The notes under the pieces are model-generated. The model did no database searches. It saw only the letters and a list, made by a program, of their open reading frames with translations, and was not told the origin of the DNA. A stretch of DNA of 64,000 nt. Origin: Alphaproteobacteria bacterium (lineage in GTDB: Bacteria > Pseudomonadota > Alphaproteobacteria > Rhizobiales > GCA-2746425). The stretch spans positions 248,001 through 312,000 of the forward strand of contig JANSWZ010000005.1 in the NCBI GenBank assembly GCA_024743215.1. Reading direction: 5' to 3'. Position numbers and translations under genes: made by a program. Within the stretch, counting starts at the first letter, position 1, and the number at the start of each line of letters is the position of its first letter. This document shows, in pieces, positions 43,000-53,400 of this stretch.

Positions 43000-43659
43000 T
43001 TACGAGGGGTTTTCAGTTCTGTCCAGTTCGATTCGTGCCAGCAGGGCTTCTACATCCGGCAGGATGCGTTCCACTATGATGGCGACGCCTTCTGCAGTGG
43101 GGTGAATTCTGTCGGGCAGATTCAGCGCTTCTTCACCGGCTACACCGTCCAAAAAGAAGGGGTAGAACACAGTGTCATATTTTTTGGCAAGATCAGGAAA
43201 GATGGTGTTGAAGGCGTTGCCATACTCGGTGCCCAGATTGGGTGGGGCAAGCATTCCCGCGACCAGCACTTCAATATCGCGCTCCATAAACCGGGCAAGG
43301 GACGCCTCCACCGCATCGCGCGTAATCGTGGGGTTCACGCCGCGCAGGGCATCATTGGCGCCCAGTTCATAAATCACACCGTCCACATCTTCGCCAATTG
43401 ACCAGTCGAGCCGCGCCAGGCCACCGCTTGTGGTATCTCCAGAAACGGCGACATTGCGCACTTCCACATCCAGGCCTTTTGCAATAAGTGCCTTCTGTAA
43501 CTGAACAGGAAACGCCGCATCAGGTGGCAATTGGTAGCCGGCAGACAGGCTGTCGCCGAAGGCTGCCAGAATGATCTTCTCCTCTGCCATGGCCGGACCG
43601 GTCCAAATGGCCGTTATCCACGTAAGCAGAAACGCAACAGGTATTATTTTGCAATGCAT
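43000..43659 (-). CDS. tesA: Arylesterase / SGNH hydrolase (TesA-like)
   Basis: Periplasmic lipase-type esterase of 219 residues. A signal peptide (cut after GPAMA, near residue 25) precedes block I FGDSLSAGYQL with the catalytic Ser, block III GANDALRG and block V DRIHPTAEG with Asp and His. Divergent from ybbA-ybbP exactly as in E. coli, where tesA encodes thioesterase I. The ATG at 43657-43659 is used. Confidence 0.93.
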   Translation of the reverse strand: MHCKIIPVAFLLTWITAIWTGPAMAEEKIILAAFGDSLSAGYQLPPDAAFPVQLQKALIAKGLDVEVRNVAVSGDTTSGGLARLDWSIGEDVDGVIYELGANDALRGVNPTITRDAVEASLARFMERDIEVLVAGMLAPPNLGTEYGNAFNTIFPDLAKKYDTVFYPFFLDGVAGEEALNLPDRIHPTAEGVAIIVERILPDVEALLARIELDRTENPS

Positions 43660-43724
43660 CAGAAGTGTCCCATATGACCAACAGTCTTTTCGTGCCGCTT
43701 CCGAACTATATAGGGCTTTAATCT

Positions 43725-44456
43725 GTGAACGAAACACCTTCTTCCCAATCCGCCGGACCTGCAATCCGTCTTGATGATGTGCATCTCAGCCTTGGTTCCG
43801 GTGCGGGCCGGGTTCATATTCTCAAAGGGTTTTCGTTTGAAGTGGAACGTGGCACCTCGCTGGGGCTGATTGGTCCCAGCGGATCCGGCAAATCGACCCT
43901 TTTGATGGTGATTGGCGGTTTGGAGCGGGCTGATAGCGGTGTGGTGGAGATTGCCGGGCAATCCTTCGAGACACTCAGTGAAGATCAACTGGCTGTGTTT
44001 CGCGGACGGCATATCGGGATCGTCTTTCAGTCCTTTCATCTGATCGCGAATATGACGGCGCTTGAAAATGTTGCCGTACCGCTGGAACTGGCCGGTGTGC
44101 CGGACGCTTTTGACCGGGCGCGCAGCGAGTTGGAAAGTGTCGGTCTTGGAGAGCGTGTTACCCATTACCCGTCTGAATTGTCGGGCGGGGAGCAGCAGCG
44201 TGTGGCCATCGCCAGAGCGCTTGCCCCCAGGCCAGCCATTTTGATCGCTGATGAGCCAACCGGAAATCTGGACGATGAAACGGGTCAGGAAATTGCCGAT
44301 CTGATGTTCAGAATTCAGAAAGAGCGCGGCATGACACTTGTCTTGGTGACCCATGATGGCGGTCTTGCGAATTCCTGCGAGCGCGTTGTTGCCATTCGTT
44401 CCGGCGAGATTTTTGAAGATCGTGCAGCGGGCGATGCGCTGCTGCAAACCGCATGA
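43725..44456 (+). CDS. ybbA: ABC transporter ATP-binding protein (YbbA/LolD-type)
   Basis: A 243-residue ATPase of the MacB/LolD class. Walker A is GPSGSGKST, the signature [15 protein letters not shown], and Walker [17 protein letters not shown], whose GNLD is typical of the class. A GTG at 43725 starts it. It overlaps the permease gene by 4 bp and is divergent from the esterase gene. Confidence 0.93.
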   Translation: MNETPSSQSAGPAIRLDDVHLSLGSGAGRVHILKGFSFEVERGTSLGLIGPSGSGKSTLLMVIGGLERADSGVVEIAGQSFETLSEDQLAVFRGRHIGIVFQSFHLIANMTALENVAVPLELAGVPDAFDRARSELESVGLGERVTHYPSELSGGEQQRVAIARALAPRPAILIADEPTGNLDDETGQEIADLMFRIQKERGMTLVLVTHDGGLANSCERVVAIRSGEIFEDRAAGDALLQTA

Positions 44457-47044
44457 GTGCGCCCGCCATGTCTCAACCGATTGCTGGATCGCGCTCTGCA
44501 GGCCTGTCTCTGCGCTTTGCCCTTCGGGAATTGCGCGGTGGCCTGAAAGGGTTTTACATTTTCCTGGCCTGTCTGGCGCTTGGTGTGACGGCCATTGCCG
44601 GTGTTGGCTCTGTGTCACGCTCGCTCAGCGAAGGCATTTCGCAGGGTGGTAACACCATTTTGGGCGGTGACATTTCCTTTGAGCTTGTGCACCGTGAAGC
44701 GGTTGCCGAAGAGCTGGCCTATATCGAGGCTCTGGGCGAGGTGTCCCAGATTGCAACCACGCGTGCCATGGCGCGGCGCTCTGACGGGGCTGATCAGACC
44801 CTTGTTGAGCTGAAGGCGGTTGATGGGTTGTATCCTCTGACCGGGACGGTTGAAACAGCCTCTGGTGCGGATTTTGCCAGTCTGTTGGCGCCACAATCAA
44901 CAGCTGATGGCCAGTGGGGCGCGTTGGCCGCTCCTGAATTGCTGGCACGGCTTGATCTGGCTGTGGGTGATACGCTGCAAATCGGTGATCTGACAGTTCT
45001 CATTACAGATACGTTGACGCTTGAGCCGGATCGGTTGTCCACCGGGTTTGGTTTCGGGCCGCGATTGATGCTCTCGGAGCCTGCGCTGCGGGCCAGTGGA
45101 TTGATTCAACCGGGAAGTCTGATGGACTGGGTTTATCGGGTAAATTTGCCCGCAAATGGTAAGTCTGACGCTGACTTGAAACGCATTGAGACGGATGCTG
45201 AAGAGAAGTTTCCTCTGGCGGGTTGGGACATTGATACACGCAACAATGCCTCTCCGGGACTGCGCCGCAATATTGAGCGCTTTGCCCAGTTCCTGACATT
45301 GGTCGGGCTGACGGCGCTGGTTGTAGGCGGCGTTGGAATTGCCAATGCTGTGCGCGCCTATCTGGACACCAAGCAGAAAGTCATTGCGACCTTCAAATCT
45401 GTGGGTGCATCAGGTGGTTTTGTGTTCCGCATCTATCTGTTTCAAATCATGGTGCTGGCCATTATCGGCATTGCCATAGGCTTGGTTGCCGGGGCCGCCA
45501 TACCATTTCTGGCCAGCGGTTTTTTGCGCAATGTGCTGCCGGTGGAAACGGCCATGGGCATTTATCCGCAGGAGCTGGCGCTGGCGGTTTTGTATGGTGT
45601 TCTGACAACGCTTGTTTTTGCTCTGTGGCCACTTGGAAAAATCCAGGATATCTCACCGACTGCCTTGTTCCGTGATGGCGCAGATGCCGGGTCCCGGCTG
45701 CCGGGCTGGCCTTATCTGATTGCCTTTCTGGCATCGGCTGTAGCGCTGGCCAGCGCTGCCATTTTTCTGTCCTATGACCCCTTTATTGCAAGCGTGTTTG
45801 TGGGTGCCTGTGCGGGTGCGTTTATTTTGCTGCGGGTGGTTGCCGAGATCATCATGGCCGTTGCCAAACGTGTGCCACGCCCCAAGTCCACCCCGTGGCG
45901 TCTGGCCATTGGCAATCTGCATCGCAAGGGTGCGTTGACGCCGAGTGTGGTTCTGTCACTGGGTCTGGGACTTGCACTTCTGGTTTGTCTGACGCTGATC
46001 GACAGCAATTTGCGACGCCAACTCAGCTCTACGATTGCGGAGCAGGCGCCAAGCTTTTTCTTTGTGGATATTCAGAACAATGATCTGGAAACCTTCAAGG
46101 AAGGCGTTCGCGCCGTTGCGCCAACTGGCGACGTTCAAAGTGTGCCGATGTTGCGTGGACGGATGATGTCTCTGGCTGGTGTTCCGGTGTCGGAAATCGA
46201 ACCACCCCCCGGGTCTGCATGGGCACTGCGGGGCGACCGCGGCATTACCTATTCCGCGACCATACCGGATAATTCCAAGCTGACGGAGGGTGAATGGTGG
46301 CCCGCTGATTATCAGGGCAAACCCTTGGTGTCCTACGATTCAGAACTGGCCGGTGAATTTGGCCTCAAGATCGGCGACGAAGTGTCTGTAAATGTGCTTG
46401 GTCGTGAAATCACGGCCGAGATTGCCAATCTGCGTGAAGTGGAATGGGAATCGCTGGCGATCAATTTTGTGCTGGTGTTTTCGCCCAATACGTTTGCAGG
46501 AGCGCCGCATACCCATCTGGCCACACTGACTTATCCGGAAGGCTCCACTGCAGATGCCGAGTTTGCCGTGTTGAAATCCATCACATCAGCCTTTCCGGCC
46601 GTGACGAGTGTGCGCGTGAAGGATGCGCTGGATCAGGCCAATCAGGTGATTGGCCAGTTGGCGCTGGCTGTGCGTGTGGCAGCCAGCATTGCGCTGGTGG
46701 CCAGTATTCTGGTGCTGGGTGGTGCTCTGGCAGCGGGGCAGCGCCATCGGGTCTATGATGCGGTTGTTCTGAAAACACTGGGTGCAACGCGGCGACAGCT
46801 CATTCAGGCCTTTGGCCTTGAATATCTGCTGCTGGGAACTGTTACAGCAGTTTTCGGTCTGATTGCCGGTTCAGTGGCTTCATGGTTTGTCCTGGAGCGT
46901 ATCATGGGTGCTGATTTCACCTTCCTGCCTTCGGTGGCCTTCTCGGCCCTGTTGACCGCCCTTGTCTTGACGGTGGGCTTTGGTCTCGCGGGCACATGGC
47001 GGCTGCTTGGTCAGAAAGCTGCTCCGGTATTGCGTGAATTGTAG
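44453..47044 (+). CDS. ybbP: ABC transporter permease, FtsX-like (YbbP)
   Basis: Large 863-residue inner-membrane protein with two FtsX-type membrane regions (helices near residues 28-50, 275-400 and 420-490, then about 735-855) separated by big periplasmic domains. YbbA and YbbP form a mechanotransmission-type ABC complex; its cargo or partner is unknown, though linkage with a periplasmic esterase is conserved. The last 34 bp overlap the convergent racemase gene. Confidence 0.92.
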   Translation: MSAPAMSQPIAGSRSAGLSLRFALRELRGGLKGFYIFLACLALGVTAIAGVGSVSRSLSEGISQGGNTILGGDISFELVHREAVAEELAYIEALGEVSQIATTRAMARRSDGADQTLVELKAVDGLYPLTGTVETASGADFASLLAPQSTADGQWGALAAPELLARLDLAVGDTLQIGDLTVLITDTLTLEPDRLSTGFGFGPRLMLSEPALRASGLIQPGSLMDWVYRVNLPANGKSDADLKRIETDAEEKFPLAGWDIDTRNNASPGLRRNIERFAQFLTLVGLTALVVGGVGIANAVRAYLDTKQKVIATFKSVGASGGFVFRIYLFQIMVLAIIGIAIGLVAGAAIPFLASGFLRNVLPVETAMGIYPQELALAVLYGVLTTLVFALWPLGKIQDISPTALFRDGADAGSRLPGWPYLIAFLASAVALASAAIFLSYDPFIASVFVGACAGAFILLRVVAEIIMAVAKRVPRPKSTPWRLAIGNLHRKGALTPSVVLSLGLGLALLVCLTLIDSNLRRQLSSTIAEQAPSFFFVDIQNNDLETFKEGVRAVAPTGDVQSVPMLRGRMMSLAGVPVSEIEPPPGSAWALRGDRGITYSATIPDNSKLTEGEWWPADYQGKPLVSYDSELAGEFGLKIGDEVSVNVLGREITAEIANLREVEWESLAINFVLVFSPNTFAGAPHTHLATLTYPEGSTADAEFAVLKSITSAFPAVTSVRVKDALDQANQVIGQLALAVRVAASIALVASILVLGGALAAGQRHRVYDAVVLKTLGATRRQLIQAFGLEYLLLGTVTAVFGLIAGSVASWFVLERIMGADFTFLPSVAFSALLTALVLTVGFGLAGTWRLLGQKAAPVLREL

Positions 47045-47688
47045 CGCTCAATCGCCAGCTTTGCGCCCTCGGTCACAGGCTCGATAATCGGCACATCAAT
47101 GGCCTGTTCAATGGCTTTGGCGGCGATGGCCAGCGGTCCGCCTCCAATCAGGAGTGCCTGCGCGCCATCACGCTGAATGCAATTGCGGGCGACCTCCAAA
47201 AGCAATTGGGTCATGTTGGTAGGGTCGCTCATGGTTTGCATCGGCTCGCCATCCGTAATGCGTATCGATGCCAGTTCATTTGCGTAGCCATAGTGTGCGG
47301 CTGTGCGTTCGATCGAGCTGTGTAGCGCAGGTGTTGTGGTGATGATGGAGAAGCGCCGGCCATTTGCGGCGGCTGCACGCATGCCAGCCTCTGCAATGCC
47401 TGTCACCGGTATGCTTGTGAGCTGCCGTAATTCTGTCAGTCCCGGATCGCCAAAACCGGAAATCAAAATTCCACCGACACCATGCCGTACCAGATTTTCG
47501 CCAATGGTGACGATCTGATTGGCCGCGCTTGCAAGCGCTGGCTCATCGGTGACAATGGAAGGGCCAAGCAGCATCGTGTGCCCTTCAAATGATGGTTGAT
47601 GGGGGTAGATGCCGTTTGCGATTCCAGTCATGAAATCGGTTGTGCGCTTGTTGGTATTGGGGTTGAGAAGGGCAATTTTAGGCGGCAT
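47011..47688 (-). CDS. Aspartate/glutamate/hydantoin racemase family protein
   Basis: A 225-residue cofactor-free racemase-fold protein. Catalytic-type regions are NPNTNKRTTDFM (N-terminal), GFGDPGLTELRQLTSIPVTG and the second half around QALLIGGGPLAIAAKAIE, where the usual second Cys is replaced by Gly (GGGPL), as is the first (ISGFGDPG). So both catalytic cysteines appear absent, and racemase activity is doubtful. Its start lies 11 bp inside the preceding ATPase gene, which makes it part of the importer operon. Confidence 0.78.
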   Translation of the reverse strand: MPPKIALLNPNTNKRTTDFMTGIANGIYPHQPSFEGHTMLLGPSIVTDEPALASAANQIVTIGENLVRHGVGGILISGFGDPGLTELRQLTSIPVTGIAEAGMRAAAANGRRFSIITTTPALHSSIERTAAHYGYANELASIRITDGEPMQTMSDPTNMTQLLLEVARNCIQRDGAQALLIGGGPLAIAAKAIEQAIDVPIIEPVTEGAKLAIERYNSRNTGAAF

Positions 47689-48664
47689 GGCGTCCGTCCG
47701 CTTCTTGCCTGATGCAGGCAACGAACTGATCGGCTCCCGATTTTTTTAGCATCGGAACTGCGGCGGTGCACTCTGTTGTGGCAAGGGGGCATCTTGGCGC
47801 AAAGGCGCAGCCTTGCGGCATGGCAGCAAGGTCGGGTGGCATGCCGGCAATACAGTCAATTGTCTCGCCGCGCCTGGCACCAATCACGGTCGAAGTCAGC
47901 AGACCATTGGTATAGGGATGACGTGGTGTTTTCAGCACATCGCTGGCTGTGCCTGTCTCGACAATTCGCCCGGCATACATCACCGCAATCCGATCCGAGA
48001 TTTCTGCGGCTACGCCAACATCATGGGTCACGAATATGGTCGCCATGCCCAGTTCACGCTGTAACTCGCGCAGCAATAAAATGACCTGAATCTGGACGGT
48101 TGCGTCCAGCGCGGTTGTTGGCTCATCCGCCAGCAAAAGCTTTGGCCCTGTGGACAGGGCCAGGGCGATCATGGCGCGCTGGCGCATGCCGCCGGATAAT
48201 TCGTGGGGATAATTGTCGATGCGCGATCTTGCATCCGGGATTTTTACCAGATCGAGCATTTCAAGGGCCCGCGCCCGTGCCTTGGCCTTGGTGGTTGCAC
48301 CGTGTCGCATGACGGTTTCCGTGATTTGCTGGCCTATGGTGAAAACCGGGTCAAGAGCTGTGGCAGGCTCCTGAAAAATCATCGAGACCTCACCACCGCG
48401 ATACTTGGACAATTCCCGTTTGGTGAGCGACAGGACGTTGCGCCCATCCAGCGTGATAGCACCGGAAATCTGTGTTTTGCGAGGTGGGAGGATGCCAAGC
48501 AACGCGCGCAAGGTCACGCTTTTGCCGCTACCGGATTCACCAATGACGCCCAGAACCTGGCCACGTTGCAGTTCCAGATTGATGCCATTGACAGCGGCAA
48601 TCGTTCCTTTTTCTGTTCGGAACCGGACGGTCAGGTCTGCGACTTTAAGAAGGGGTGTGCTCAT
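47678..48664 (-). CDS. Peptide-type ABC importer ATP-binding protein (DppD/OppD-like)
   Basis: ATPase of 328 residues in the second peptide-type importer. Walker [11 protein letters not shown], signature [12 protein letters not shown], Walker [12 protein letters not shown] and a C-terminal cysteine cluster region ([15 protein letters not shown]), which binds an iron-sulfur cluster in some DppD proteins, are present. The start at 48662-48664 overlaps the other ATPase gene as ATGA; the frame stays open further upstream. Confidence 0.94.
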   Translation of the reverse strand: MSTPLLKVADLTVRFRTEKGTIAAVNGINLELQRGQVLGVIGESGSGKSVTLRALLGILPPRKTQISGAITLDGRNVLSLTKRELSKYRGGEVSMIFQEPATALDPVFTIGQQITETVMRHGATTKAKARARALEMLDLVKIPDARSRIDNYPHELSGGMRQRAMIALALSTGPKLLLADEPTTALDATVQIQVILLLRELQRELGMATIFVTHDVGVAAEISDRIAVMYAGRIVETGTASDVLKTPRHPYTNGLLTSTVIGARRGETIDCIAGMPPDLAAMPQGCAFAPRCPLATTECTAAVPMLKKSGADQFVACIRQEADGRHAA

Positions 48665-49680
48665 GAAGATTGCCCCGCAAGTGAGTGCCCTGATACGGGG
48701 TCTGCCATATGGCAGCGCACGACCTCGGCACCAACTGGATCGTGTGCCGGTGCATTGGCGGTGCAGACGGCCTCTGCACTTGGACAACGTGGTGCAAAGC
48801 GGCATCCCTGGGGCAAATCAATCGGGCTGGGCGGATCTCCAACAATGGGAGCTTCATGAGTGCGCTCTTCAGGGTCGGTACTTGGCATTGAGGCCAGTAG
48901 AGCCTTTGTGTAGGGATGGCGCGGATTTTCATAGATTCGATCAACCGAGCCGGATTCCACCACTTCACCCAGATACATGACGATCAGGTTATCAGCGATG
49001 TAACGCACCACGTTCAAATCATGGGAGATAAATATGAAGCTCAAGTCAAGTTTAGCTTTTAGCTCATTCAGCAAATTCAGAACCTGAGCTTCGACCGACT
49101 TGTCGAGCGCCGACACAGCTTCGTCGAAAATGACGATCTTCGGCCTTAGCGCCAAGGCTCTGGCAATGTTGACGCGTTGTCTTTGTCCGCCGGATAATTC
49201 GTGCGGATAGCGCCCTGCATATAAGGTCGGTTCAAGGCCGACCTGAGTCAGAAGCTCATGTGCGTCTGTGCGGGCACTTTCCTTGTCGACGCCATGAATG
49301 AGCGGCCCGAAAATGATGGATTGTTCGATTGTCAGGCGCGGGTTCAGGGAAGCGGAACTGTCCTGAAACACCATCTGAACCTGCCGCCGGTAAGCTTTCA
49401 GACCAGCGCGGGTTTGCAGGATTTGTGACCCGTCCAGCAAGACATCACCGGCATCGGGTTCGATCAGTTGCAGCAACAGGCGGGCCAAAGTCGATTTGCC
49501 GCAACCCGATTCACCGACAATGCCAAGTGTCGTTCCCGGTTGAAGTTGAAAGGACACATCCGACACAGCATGGACCTTTTTTGCGGCACTGCCGGGCAGC
49601 CCGCCACGCACGGTGAATGTCTTTTCGAGGCTGATGGCCTCCAGCGCCGGTTCAATTCTGACTTTTTCAGCAGGTTTCAT
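48661..49680 (-). CDS. Peptide-type ABC importer ATP-binding protein (DppF/OppF-like)
   Basis: Second ATPase, 339 residues: Walker A GESGCGKSTLARL, Q-loop MVFQDSSASLNPRLTIEQ, signature LSGGQRQRVNIARAL, Walker B IVIFDEAVSALD and the C-terminal CRFAPRCPSAEAVC cluster. It is read between the DppC-like permease and the DppD-like ATPase with 4-bp overlaps on both sides. Confidence 0.95.
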   Translation of the reverse strand: MKPAEKVRIEPALEAISLEKTFTVRGGLPGSAAKKVHAVSDVSFQLQPGTTLGIVGESGCGKSTLARLLLQLIEPDAGDVLLDGSQILQTRAGLKAYRRQVQMVFQDSSASLNPRLTIEQSIIFGPLIHGVDKESARTDAHELLTQVGLEPTLYAGRYPHELSGGQRQRVNIARALALRPKIVIFDEAVSALDKSVEAQVLNLLNELKAKLDLSFIFISHDLNVVRYIADNLIVMYLGEVVESGSVDRIYENPRHPYTKALLASMPSTDPEERTHEAPIVGDPPSPIDLPQGCRFAPRCPSAEAVCTANAPAHDPVGAEVVRCHMADPVSGHSLAGQSS

Positions 49681-50588
49681 GACACCTCCATGGCGCTGCG
49701 CAAGCCGTCAGAGAGCATGTTGAAGGACAGCGAGACAATGAAGATGAACACGCCGGGCAAGGCGGCGATAAGGGGTTGGCTGTAGATTGCAGCGCGTAAT
49801 GTATTGAGCATCAGGCCCCATTCAGCAGTTGGCGGTTTTGCACCCAGCCCGATGAATGACAGGCCTGCAGCCATGATGATGGCGACAGACAGGAGGCTGG
49901 TCGCATAGACCAGAACCGGTCCCAGAATGTTGCCAAGAACATGAACCCGGATAATGGTGAGATTTCCCGCACCGCTGGCACGGGCGGCTTCGACGAAATC
50001 CAGTGCGCGTACCTGTGTCGTGGCACTTTCGGTGATGCGGATCATGGGCGGCACCAGAACAATGGTCAAAGCCACGAGCGCATTTCCCACGCCTGCGCCA
50101 AGAGCGCCAGCAATGGCAACGGCCAGCAGCACCGAGGGGAAGGCGAACAGGACGTCAGCCGTGCGCATGATGATGGCGTTGACGCGCCCACCGACAAACC
50201 CCGCAAAGGTGCCGAGAGAGCCTCCGATCAGCAATGCCAGAAAGACCGGCACGAAGCCCATGATGAGGGAGGTGCGTCCGCCATAAAGAAGACGTGTCAG
50301 CATGTCCCGTCCCAGTTCATCGGTGCCCAGAATATGTCCTTCGGTTCCCACCGGTTTAAGACGTTTGATCACGCTGCCAATCGCCGGGTCGTAGCTGGTC
50401 AGCAGGGGGGCAGCGAAAGACGCACAGATGATGAGGATCAGCGAGATGAGGCAGATCATCGATACCTTGTCTTTGCAAAGACGTTGCCAGACGGACTGCC
50501 AGTAACCGACGGAGCGTGGCATGACCGTCACCGGCAGTGAGGAAATTGGGGTAGCTGTTTGAGGTCCCTCGGAATTGACGATACTCAT
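49677..50588 (-). CDS. Peptide-type ABC importer permease (DppC-like)
   Basis: Inner-membrane permease of 303 residues. LGTDELGRDMLTRLLYGGRT marks the DppC subfamily, and LDFVEAARASGAGNLTIIRV is the loop that contacts the ATPases. Five to six hydrophobic helices are visible. It overlaps genes on both sides by 4 bp. Confidence 0.95.
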   Translation of the reverse strand: MSIVNSEGPQTATPISSLPVTVMPRSVGYWQSVWQRLCKDKVSMICLISLILIICASFAAPLLTSYDPAIGSVIKRLKPVGTEGHILGTDELGRDMLTRLLYGGRTSLIMGFVPVFLALLIGGSLGTFAGFVGGRVNAIIMRTADVLFAFPSVLLAVAIAGALGAGVGNALVALTIVLVPPMIRITESATTQVRALDFVEAARASGAGNLTIIRVHVLGNILGPVLVYATSLLSVAIIMAAGLSFIGLGAKPPTAEWGLMLNTLRAAIYSQPLIAALPGVFIFIVSLSFNMLSDGLRSAMEVS

Positions 50589-51532
50589 ATGCGCTTAATC
50601 CTTGGATCAAACAATGGCTGGAGGATATCCACAATGAGGTTCATGGCGACAAAGAAGAGGGCCAGGACCAGAATTGTCCCCTGAAGCAGTGGAATGTCGC
50701 GGGTGAGAATGGCGCTGTTCAGCAGCAGGCCGGTACCGGGCCAGGAAAACACTGTTTCAACCAGAATTGACCCAGCCATCAGATAGCCCATCTGTACGCC
50801 GATGACAGCCAGTGCTGTCGGTGCTGAATTCTTGACCACGTGTCCGAAAATCTGAACTTCCGTCAGGCCCTTGGCGCGCAAGGCGGTGACAAAATCGCGC
50901 GCCAGGGTTTCCGCAACCAGTGCGCGGACAGAACGTGTGACGATGCCAGCTGGCATGGCGGCCAGTGTTACTGCAGGCAGGATCATGAAACGCAGGCGCT
51001 CCAGAATTCCGGCATCGGGATTTGTTCCAGCCCCCATGGCTGGCAGGGCGTTGAGCTGGACTGAGAAAATGACGACCAGGACGATGCCAAGCCAATAGTG
51101 GGGAATGGAAACTCCGGATATGGCGAAGGCGGAGGCGACCTTGTCAACGGGCGACCCGATTGTGTAGCCCGCAAGCATGCCAAGCGAGAGGCCGACGATC
51201 AGTGCCATCAGCGATGCCAGAAATGCCAGACTCAGAGAATAGCCGATTGCATTGGATATTTCTGAAAGAACAGGGCGTCCGGTGGCAATGGATTTGCCAA
51301 AATCGCCAGTTACGACATTGCCAAGCCAGATGAAGTATTGGACGACCAGCGGGCGATCAAGGCCGTATTGGGCCTTGACTGCATCGACGGTCTCCTGGCT
51401 GGCATCCGCAGGCAGTACAACTGCCAGCGGATCACCAGGAGCGAGTTGAACCAGTGAGAAGCAGATGACGCTGACTGCCAGGGCCACCGGGACCGCATGT
51501 AGCAGACGTTTCAGTATGTAACCCAGCATCAT
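50585..51532 (-). CDS. Peptide-type ABC importer permease (DppB-like)
   Basis: Inner-membrane permease of 315 residues, normal DppB length. Family features: MLGYILKRLLHAVPVALAVS, QYGLDRPLVVQYFIWLGNVV, GDFGKSIATGRPVLSEI and the cytoplasmic loop DFVTALRAKGLTEVQIFGHV. It lies 21 bp after the binding-protein gene. Confidence 0.95.
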   Translation of the reverse strand: MMLGYILKRLLHAVPVALAVSVICFSLVQLAPGDPLAVVLPADASQETVDAVKAQYGLDRPLVVQYFIWLGNVVTGDFGKSIATGRPVLSEISNAIGYSLSLAFLASLMALIVGLSLGMLAGYTIGSPVDKVASAFAISGVSIPHYWLGIVLVVIFSVQLNALPAMGAGTNPDAGILERLRFMILPAVTLAAMPAGIVTRSVRALVAETLARDFVTALRAKGLTEVQIFGHVVKNSAPTALAVIGVQMGYLMAGSILVETVFSWPGTGLLLNSAILTRDIPLLQGTILVLALFFVAMNLIVDILQPLFDPRIKRI

Positions 51533-51553
51533 CTTACTCCCATAGGGCCTGTA

Positions 51554-53230
51554 TTATTCCTCGATGCTGACCGGGGTCAGATCCTGGAACCAGTTCTGAG
51601 CTGGAATGAAGCCCTTCACCTTTGCGGAAATGGCACGTGGCTGAACATCGTGAGCGACGAACAAAAAGAGCGCGTTATCGACATAATGTTCATGCAGCGA
51701 CTGAATGGCTTCCAATTGGATGGTCGTATCGAATTCACTGCGGATCTGATCGATGAGGGCGTCTGCTTCTGCACTTTCATAATAGCCCCAATTGGTGCCC
51801 TTTGGAGCGACCAGGCGACTGTCGATGTGGCGCATCAGCGAGGTGAACGGATCCTGTGAGAAATAGGAACTGTTGGTCGACATGGCACCATTGGTGGTCG
51901 GGTCTTTGGCGCCTGCACGCCAATTGGAAATGAGTGCATTCCAGTCCCGTACATCGAATTCCACATTGATGCCGATCTCAGCCAGATTCTGCTGAATGTA
52001 TTCGTTCATCAATATGGGCTGCATCTGTCCGCCACCGGACGGGGAGATGATGGCCTTGACGGAGATCGGATTTTCCTTGGAAATACCGGCTTCGGCCATC
52101 AATGCCTTTGCCGCTTCCACGTCATAGCCAACCGTGAATTCAGGTTCGCCAAACCAATCACTGGTCGGCGGAACCATGCCTTGTGCAGGCAGCATCATAC
52201 CGCCCAACAAGGACTTCATGCCTTCGCGGTCAATAGCCAGATTTGCTGCTTTGCGAACGCGTTCATCAGTCCAGGGAGATCCTTCGAGCATGGAGAAATG
52301 CCAAGGCCAGACATGGGGATAGACATTGGAGACGATTTCAAAGCCTGCAGCTTCCAGCGATGCCATTGCATCAGCGGGGGGTGCTTCAATCCAGTCAACC
52401 TGACCGGACCGCAATGCGGCCACACGAGCAGAGGCATCCGGTACTGGAAGAAGCACAAGTTCATCCAGCTCCGGCACGCGCTCCGGGTCCCAATAGGCAT
52501 CGTTCCTGGTCAGGACTGCGCGCTCACGCGGGACATACTCACTGACTTTGAAAGGACCGGTTCCTGCTGGTGCATTCAAAAATGCGTCCCATGAACCAGC
52601 CGCTTCCCAGGCTGCAGGTGAGGACATTACGATCCAGGCAATCTGATAGGGGATCAGCGCATCTGGTGCGCTGGTGGTGATCTCAACGGTCATGTCGTCG
52701 ATCTTGGTGTAACCGGTCACAGTCGGGATACGGCCGCGGCCCTGCCCGGACTGCTTTTCATCATATTGTGGTGCCGATTCGTCCTTGATCTTGTCGAAGT
52801 TGAAGATCACAGCGTCGGCATTGAAGGGGGACCCATCATGGAAGGTTACACCTTCGCGCAGTTTGAACGTCCATTTTGTCTTGTCATCCGGGTTGACTGA
52901 CCATTCGCTGGCAAGGCCGGGCACAAGTGTTACCGGCTTGTCGGCCGATGACAGATCATAATTGATCAACGCTTCAAAGACTGTATAGCCCATGAACCGC
53001 ATGCCTTCGGCACCCTGATCAGTCTGCCCGTTTGGAAGGGGAATGTCAGAGGCGGTCAAGGCAACACGCAGTGTTCCCTCTGCCATTGCTCCATGGGCCA
53101 TTAGCAGACCCAGGGCTGTTGCACAGGCCAGATGTTTTGCCGGGCGCAATACCTGCCATGAAGACAGTTTGCGCGCCGTGTGTCCCAGCGCTGCAAGAGC
53201 ACCAGATTTGAGATCATATCCTATGGGCAT
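51554..53230 (-). CDS. Peptide-type ABC importer substrate-binding protein
   Basis: Periplasmic binding protein (SBP_bac_5) of about 558 residues. The ATG at 53228-53230 follows AAAGGAAG. The N-region before the hydrophobic core is unusually long (about 40 residues), with the likely signal core LACATALGLLMAHGAMA ending near residue 50. Family blocks are FKLREGVTFHDGSPFNADAV and GTGPFKVSEYVPRERAVLTR. It starts the operon and carries a regulator-type palindrome 51 bp upstream. Confidence 0.92.
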   Translation of the reverse strand: MPIGYDLKSGALAALGHTARKLSSWQVLRPAKHLACATALGLLMAHGAMAEGTLRVALTASDIPLPNGQTDQGAEGMRFMGYTVFEALINYDLSSADKPVTLVPGLASEWSVNPDDKTKWTFKLREGVTFHDGSPFNADAVIFNFDKIKDESAPQYDEKQSGQGRGRIPTVTGYTKIDDMTVEITTSAPDALIPYQIAWIVMSSPAAWEAAGSWDAFLNAPAGTGPFKVSEYVPRERAVLTRNDAYWDPERVPELDELVLLPVPDASARVAALRSGQVDWIEAPPADAMASLEAAGFEIVSNVYPHVWPWHFSMLEGSPWTDERVRKAANLAIDREGMKSLLGGMMLPAQGMVPPTSDWFGEPEFTVGYDVEAAKALMAEAGISKENPISVKAIISPSGGGQMQPILMNEYIQQNLAEIGINVEFDVRDWNALISNWRAGAKDPTTNGAMSTNSSYFSQDPFTSLMRHIDSRLVAPKGTNWGYYESAEADALIDQIRSEFDTTIQLEAIQSLHEHYVDNALFLFVAHDVQPRAISAKVKGFIPAQNWFQDLTPVSIEE

Positions 53231-53280
53231 GTTGAGCTTCCTTTTGATCAGTTTTGACGAATTCTCTTCCATAAATTACA

Positions 53281-53296
53281 TGAAAAAGAATTTTCA
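53281..53296. promoter_or_regulatory. Candidate RpiR operator upstream of the ABC importer
   Basis: TGAAAAAGAATTTTCA is a perfect 6-bp inverted repeat, TGAAAA-N4-TTTTCA. It lies 51 bp upstream of the binding-protein start, in the promoter zone. A nearly identical site lies at 54254-54269. Confidence 0.6.
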
Positions 53297-53400
53297 CAAA
53301 AGAAACAAGAGAAAAATTTGCTTCACGTATTAAAAATTTGAAGTCGCCTAAGCATTGAGCAAAATCAGCGGCAATTGCGCATTTAATGAACAGGTTTTGC

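Noticed and set aside
47011-53230. A hydantoin-utilisation operon
   Set aside because: Only the racemase-like gene points that way; no hydantoinase or carbamoylase gene is present.
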